Positions 5,228 through 5,980 of a DNA stretch of 5,980 nt are shown here, in pieces. The stretch's first letter is position 1; every line of letters starts with the position of its first letter. This DNA comes from Accumulibacter sp. GTDB lineage: Bacteria; Pseudomonadota; Gammaproteobacteria; Burkholderiales; Rhodocyclaceae. The translations under genes and the position numbers were made by a program. The stretch lies in the NCBI GenBank assembly GCA_031276375.1, contig JAISNE010000188.1, forward strand, positions 1-5,980, written 5' to 3'. The notes under the pieces are model-generated. The model saw only the letters and a program-made list of their open reading frames with translations, was not told the DNA's origin and did no database searches.

Positions 5228-5980
5228 GCATGGCGGACGCCTGCGGCGGGCGGCGCGGAACCACGGCATTCCGCTGGCGGACTGGCTGGATCTGTCGACC
5301 GGCATCAATCCGGAGATGTACCCGGTCGCGGCGGTCGATCCCCAGGTCTGGCAACGCTTGCCGGAAGACGACGACGGTCTGGACGCCGCCGCCGCGGCTT
5401 ACTACGGCAACGACCGGCTGCTGGCCTTGCCGGGATCGCAGGCGGCGATCCAGTCGCTGCCTTTCCTGTTCAAGCCGATGACCGTGGCCTGCGTCTCGCC
5501 GCTCTACGAGGAACATCCGCAAGCCTGGGAGCGCGCCGGCCACCGCCTGCGCCGCCTGCCGTCGCTGCAACGCGCCTTGTCGGTCATGACGCCGGTGGTG
5601 CTGTTGTGCAACCCGAACAATCCGACGGCGGAACGCGTCCCGCGCGAAGTCCTGCTCGACACGGCCGAACAGTTGCGGCGGCGCGGCGGCTGGCTGATCG
5701 TCGACGAAGCCTTCGGCGACGCCGAACCGGAAAATACCCTCGCCGCGCTGGCTGGCCGCGAGGCGGCGGCGAATCTGATCGTGTTGCGCTCGCTTGGCAA
5801 ATTCTTCGGACTGGCCGGCGCGCGCGTCGGATTCATCCTTGCCGCCGCCGATAAACTCGACCGGCTGCGCGAGATGATCGGCCCGTGGAGCATCGCGCAT
5901 CCCTCGCGCATCGTGGCGCGCCGGGCGCTGGAAGACGCACCGTGGCAGATCGCGGCGCGGAAAAAACTGGCGGCGGCGGC
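5220..5980 (+). CDS. cobC: L-threonine-O-3-phosphate decarboxylase CobC, 3' end beyond window
   Basis: This PLP enzyme makes (R)-1-amino-2-propanol phosphate, the co-substrate of the CobD/CbiB step, so the two neighbours act consecutively. A TTG at 5220 gives the standard family N-terminus (M)[21 protein letters not shown] followed by [13 protein letters not shown] at 5210-5213 lies six bases before it, within the end of cobD, an eight-base overlap consistent with translational coupling. The fold-type I aminotransferase features are present: [14 protein letters not shown] (Asn131-Pro135), IVDEAFGD (Asp162), and the PLP lysine Lys194 in [16 protein letters not shown]. About 253 residues are visible, of the roughly 330 typical for the family; no stop is reached by the window end. 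The gene is called CobD in Salmonella naming. Confidence 0.92.
   Translation, partial: MLEHGGRLRRAARNHGIPLADWLDLSTGINPEMYPVAAVDPQVWQRLPEDDDGLDAAAAAYYGNDRLLALPGSQAAIQSLPFLFKPMTVACVSPLYEEHPQAWERAGHRLRRLPSLQRALSVMTPVVLLCNPNNPTAERVPREVLLDTAEQLRRRGGWLIVDEAFGDAEPENTLAALAGREAAANLIVLRSLGKFFGLAGARVGFILAAADKLDRLREMIGPWSIAHPSRIVARRALEDAPWQIAARKKLAAA

Noticed and set aside
4010..5308. Long minus-strand open frame (432 codons) across cobD and the right repeat
   Set aside because: Arg/Ala/Pro-rich product of a high-GC antisense frame; the plus strand carries clear CobD/CbiB motifs.
4908..5900. Minus-strand open frame of 330 codons across the cobD/cobC junction
   Set aside because: Antisense shadow of cobD and cobC; the product has no domain-like sequence.

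Overview
The window reads as a piece of a GC-rich proteobacterial chromosome, most likely betaproteobacterial (inferred from the CobD/CobC and TRAP-type sequences; not provable here). It is interrupted by a lower-GC accessory segment. The chromosomal backbone is the start of a TRAP-type solute-binding protein gene (dctP-like, minus strand, running off the left edge) and, far to the right, cobD followed by cobC (plus strand, cobC running off the right edge). These two cob genes serve the late, aminopropanol-arm stage of cobalamin synthesis.

Between them lies about 3.7 kb of material with a different base composition. It is bounded by two direct copies of a roughly 232-bp block, at 213-444 and 4134-4367. 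The right copy is the real promoter region and 5' end of cobD. The left copy is a diverged duplicate that breaks off after about 20 cobD codons. From left to right the segment holds a hairpin repeat of the REP-like type, a hypothetical gene that appears to be split by a frameshift, an intergenic hairpin, a minus-strand arsenic operon, and the 3' remains of a mobilization (TraJ-like) gene lying directly against the right repeat copy. The layout fits integration of a mobilizable element next to or into the cobD 5' region, followed by decay of its transfer genes.

The arsenic operon reads right to left as arsR, arsM, a previously easy-to-miss 32-codon gene, and acr3. ArsR would sense As(III) and release its own promoter, which has near-consensus -35/-10 boxes placed so that the transcript should begin at or next to the arsR ATG (leaderless). 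ArsM methylates arsenite and Acr3 exports it. The 32-aa ORF overlaps the arsM stop by ATGA, has a good Shine-Dalgarno sequence inside arsM, and ends 13 bases before acr3. It therefore sits as a translationally coupled member of the operon and is the best candidate for something undescribed in this window.

The cob genes are also tightly coupled: cobC appears to start at a TTG inside the end of cobD with a good ribosome binding site, reproducing the family's usual MLEHGGRL N-terminus.
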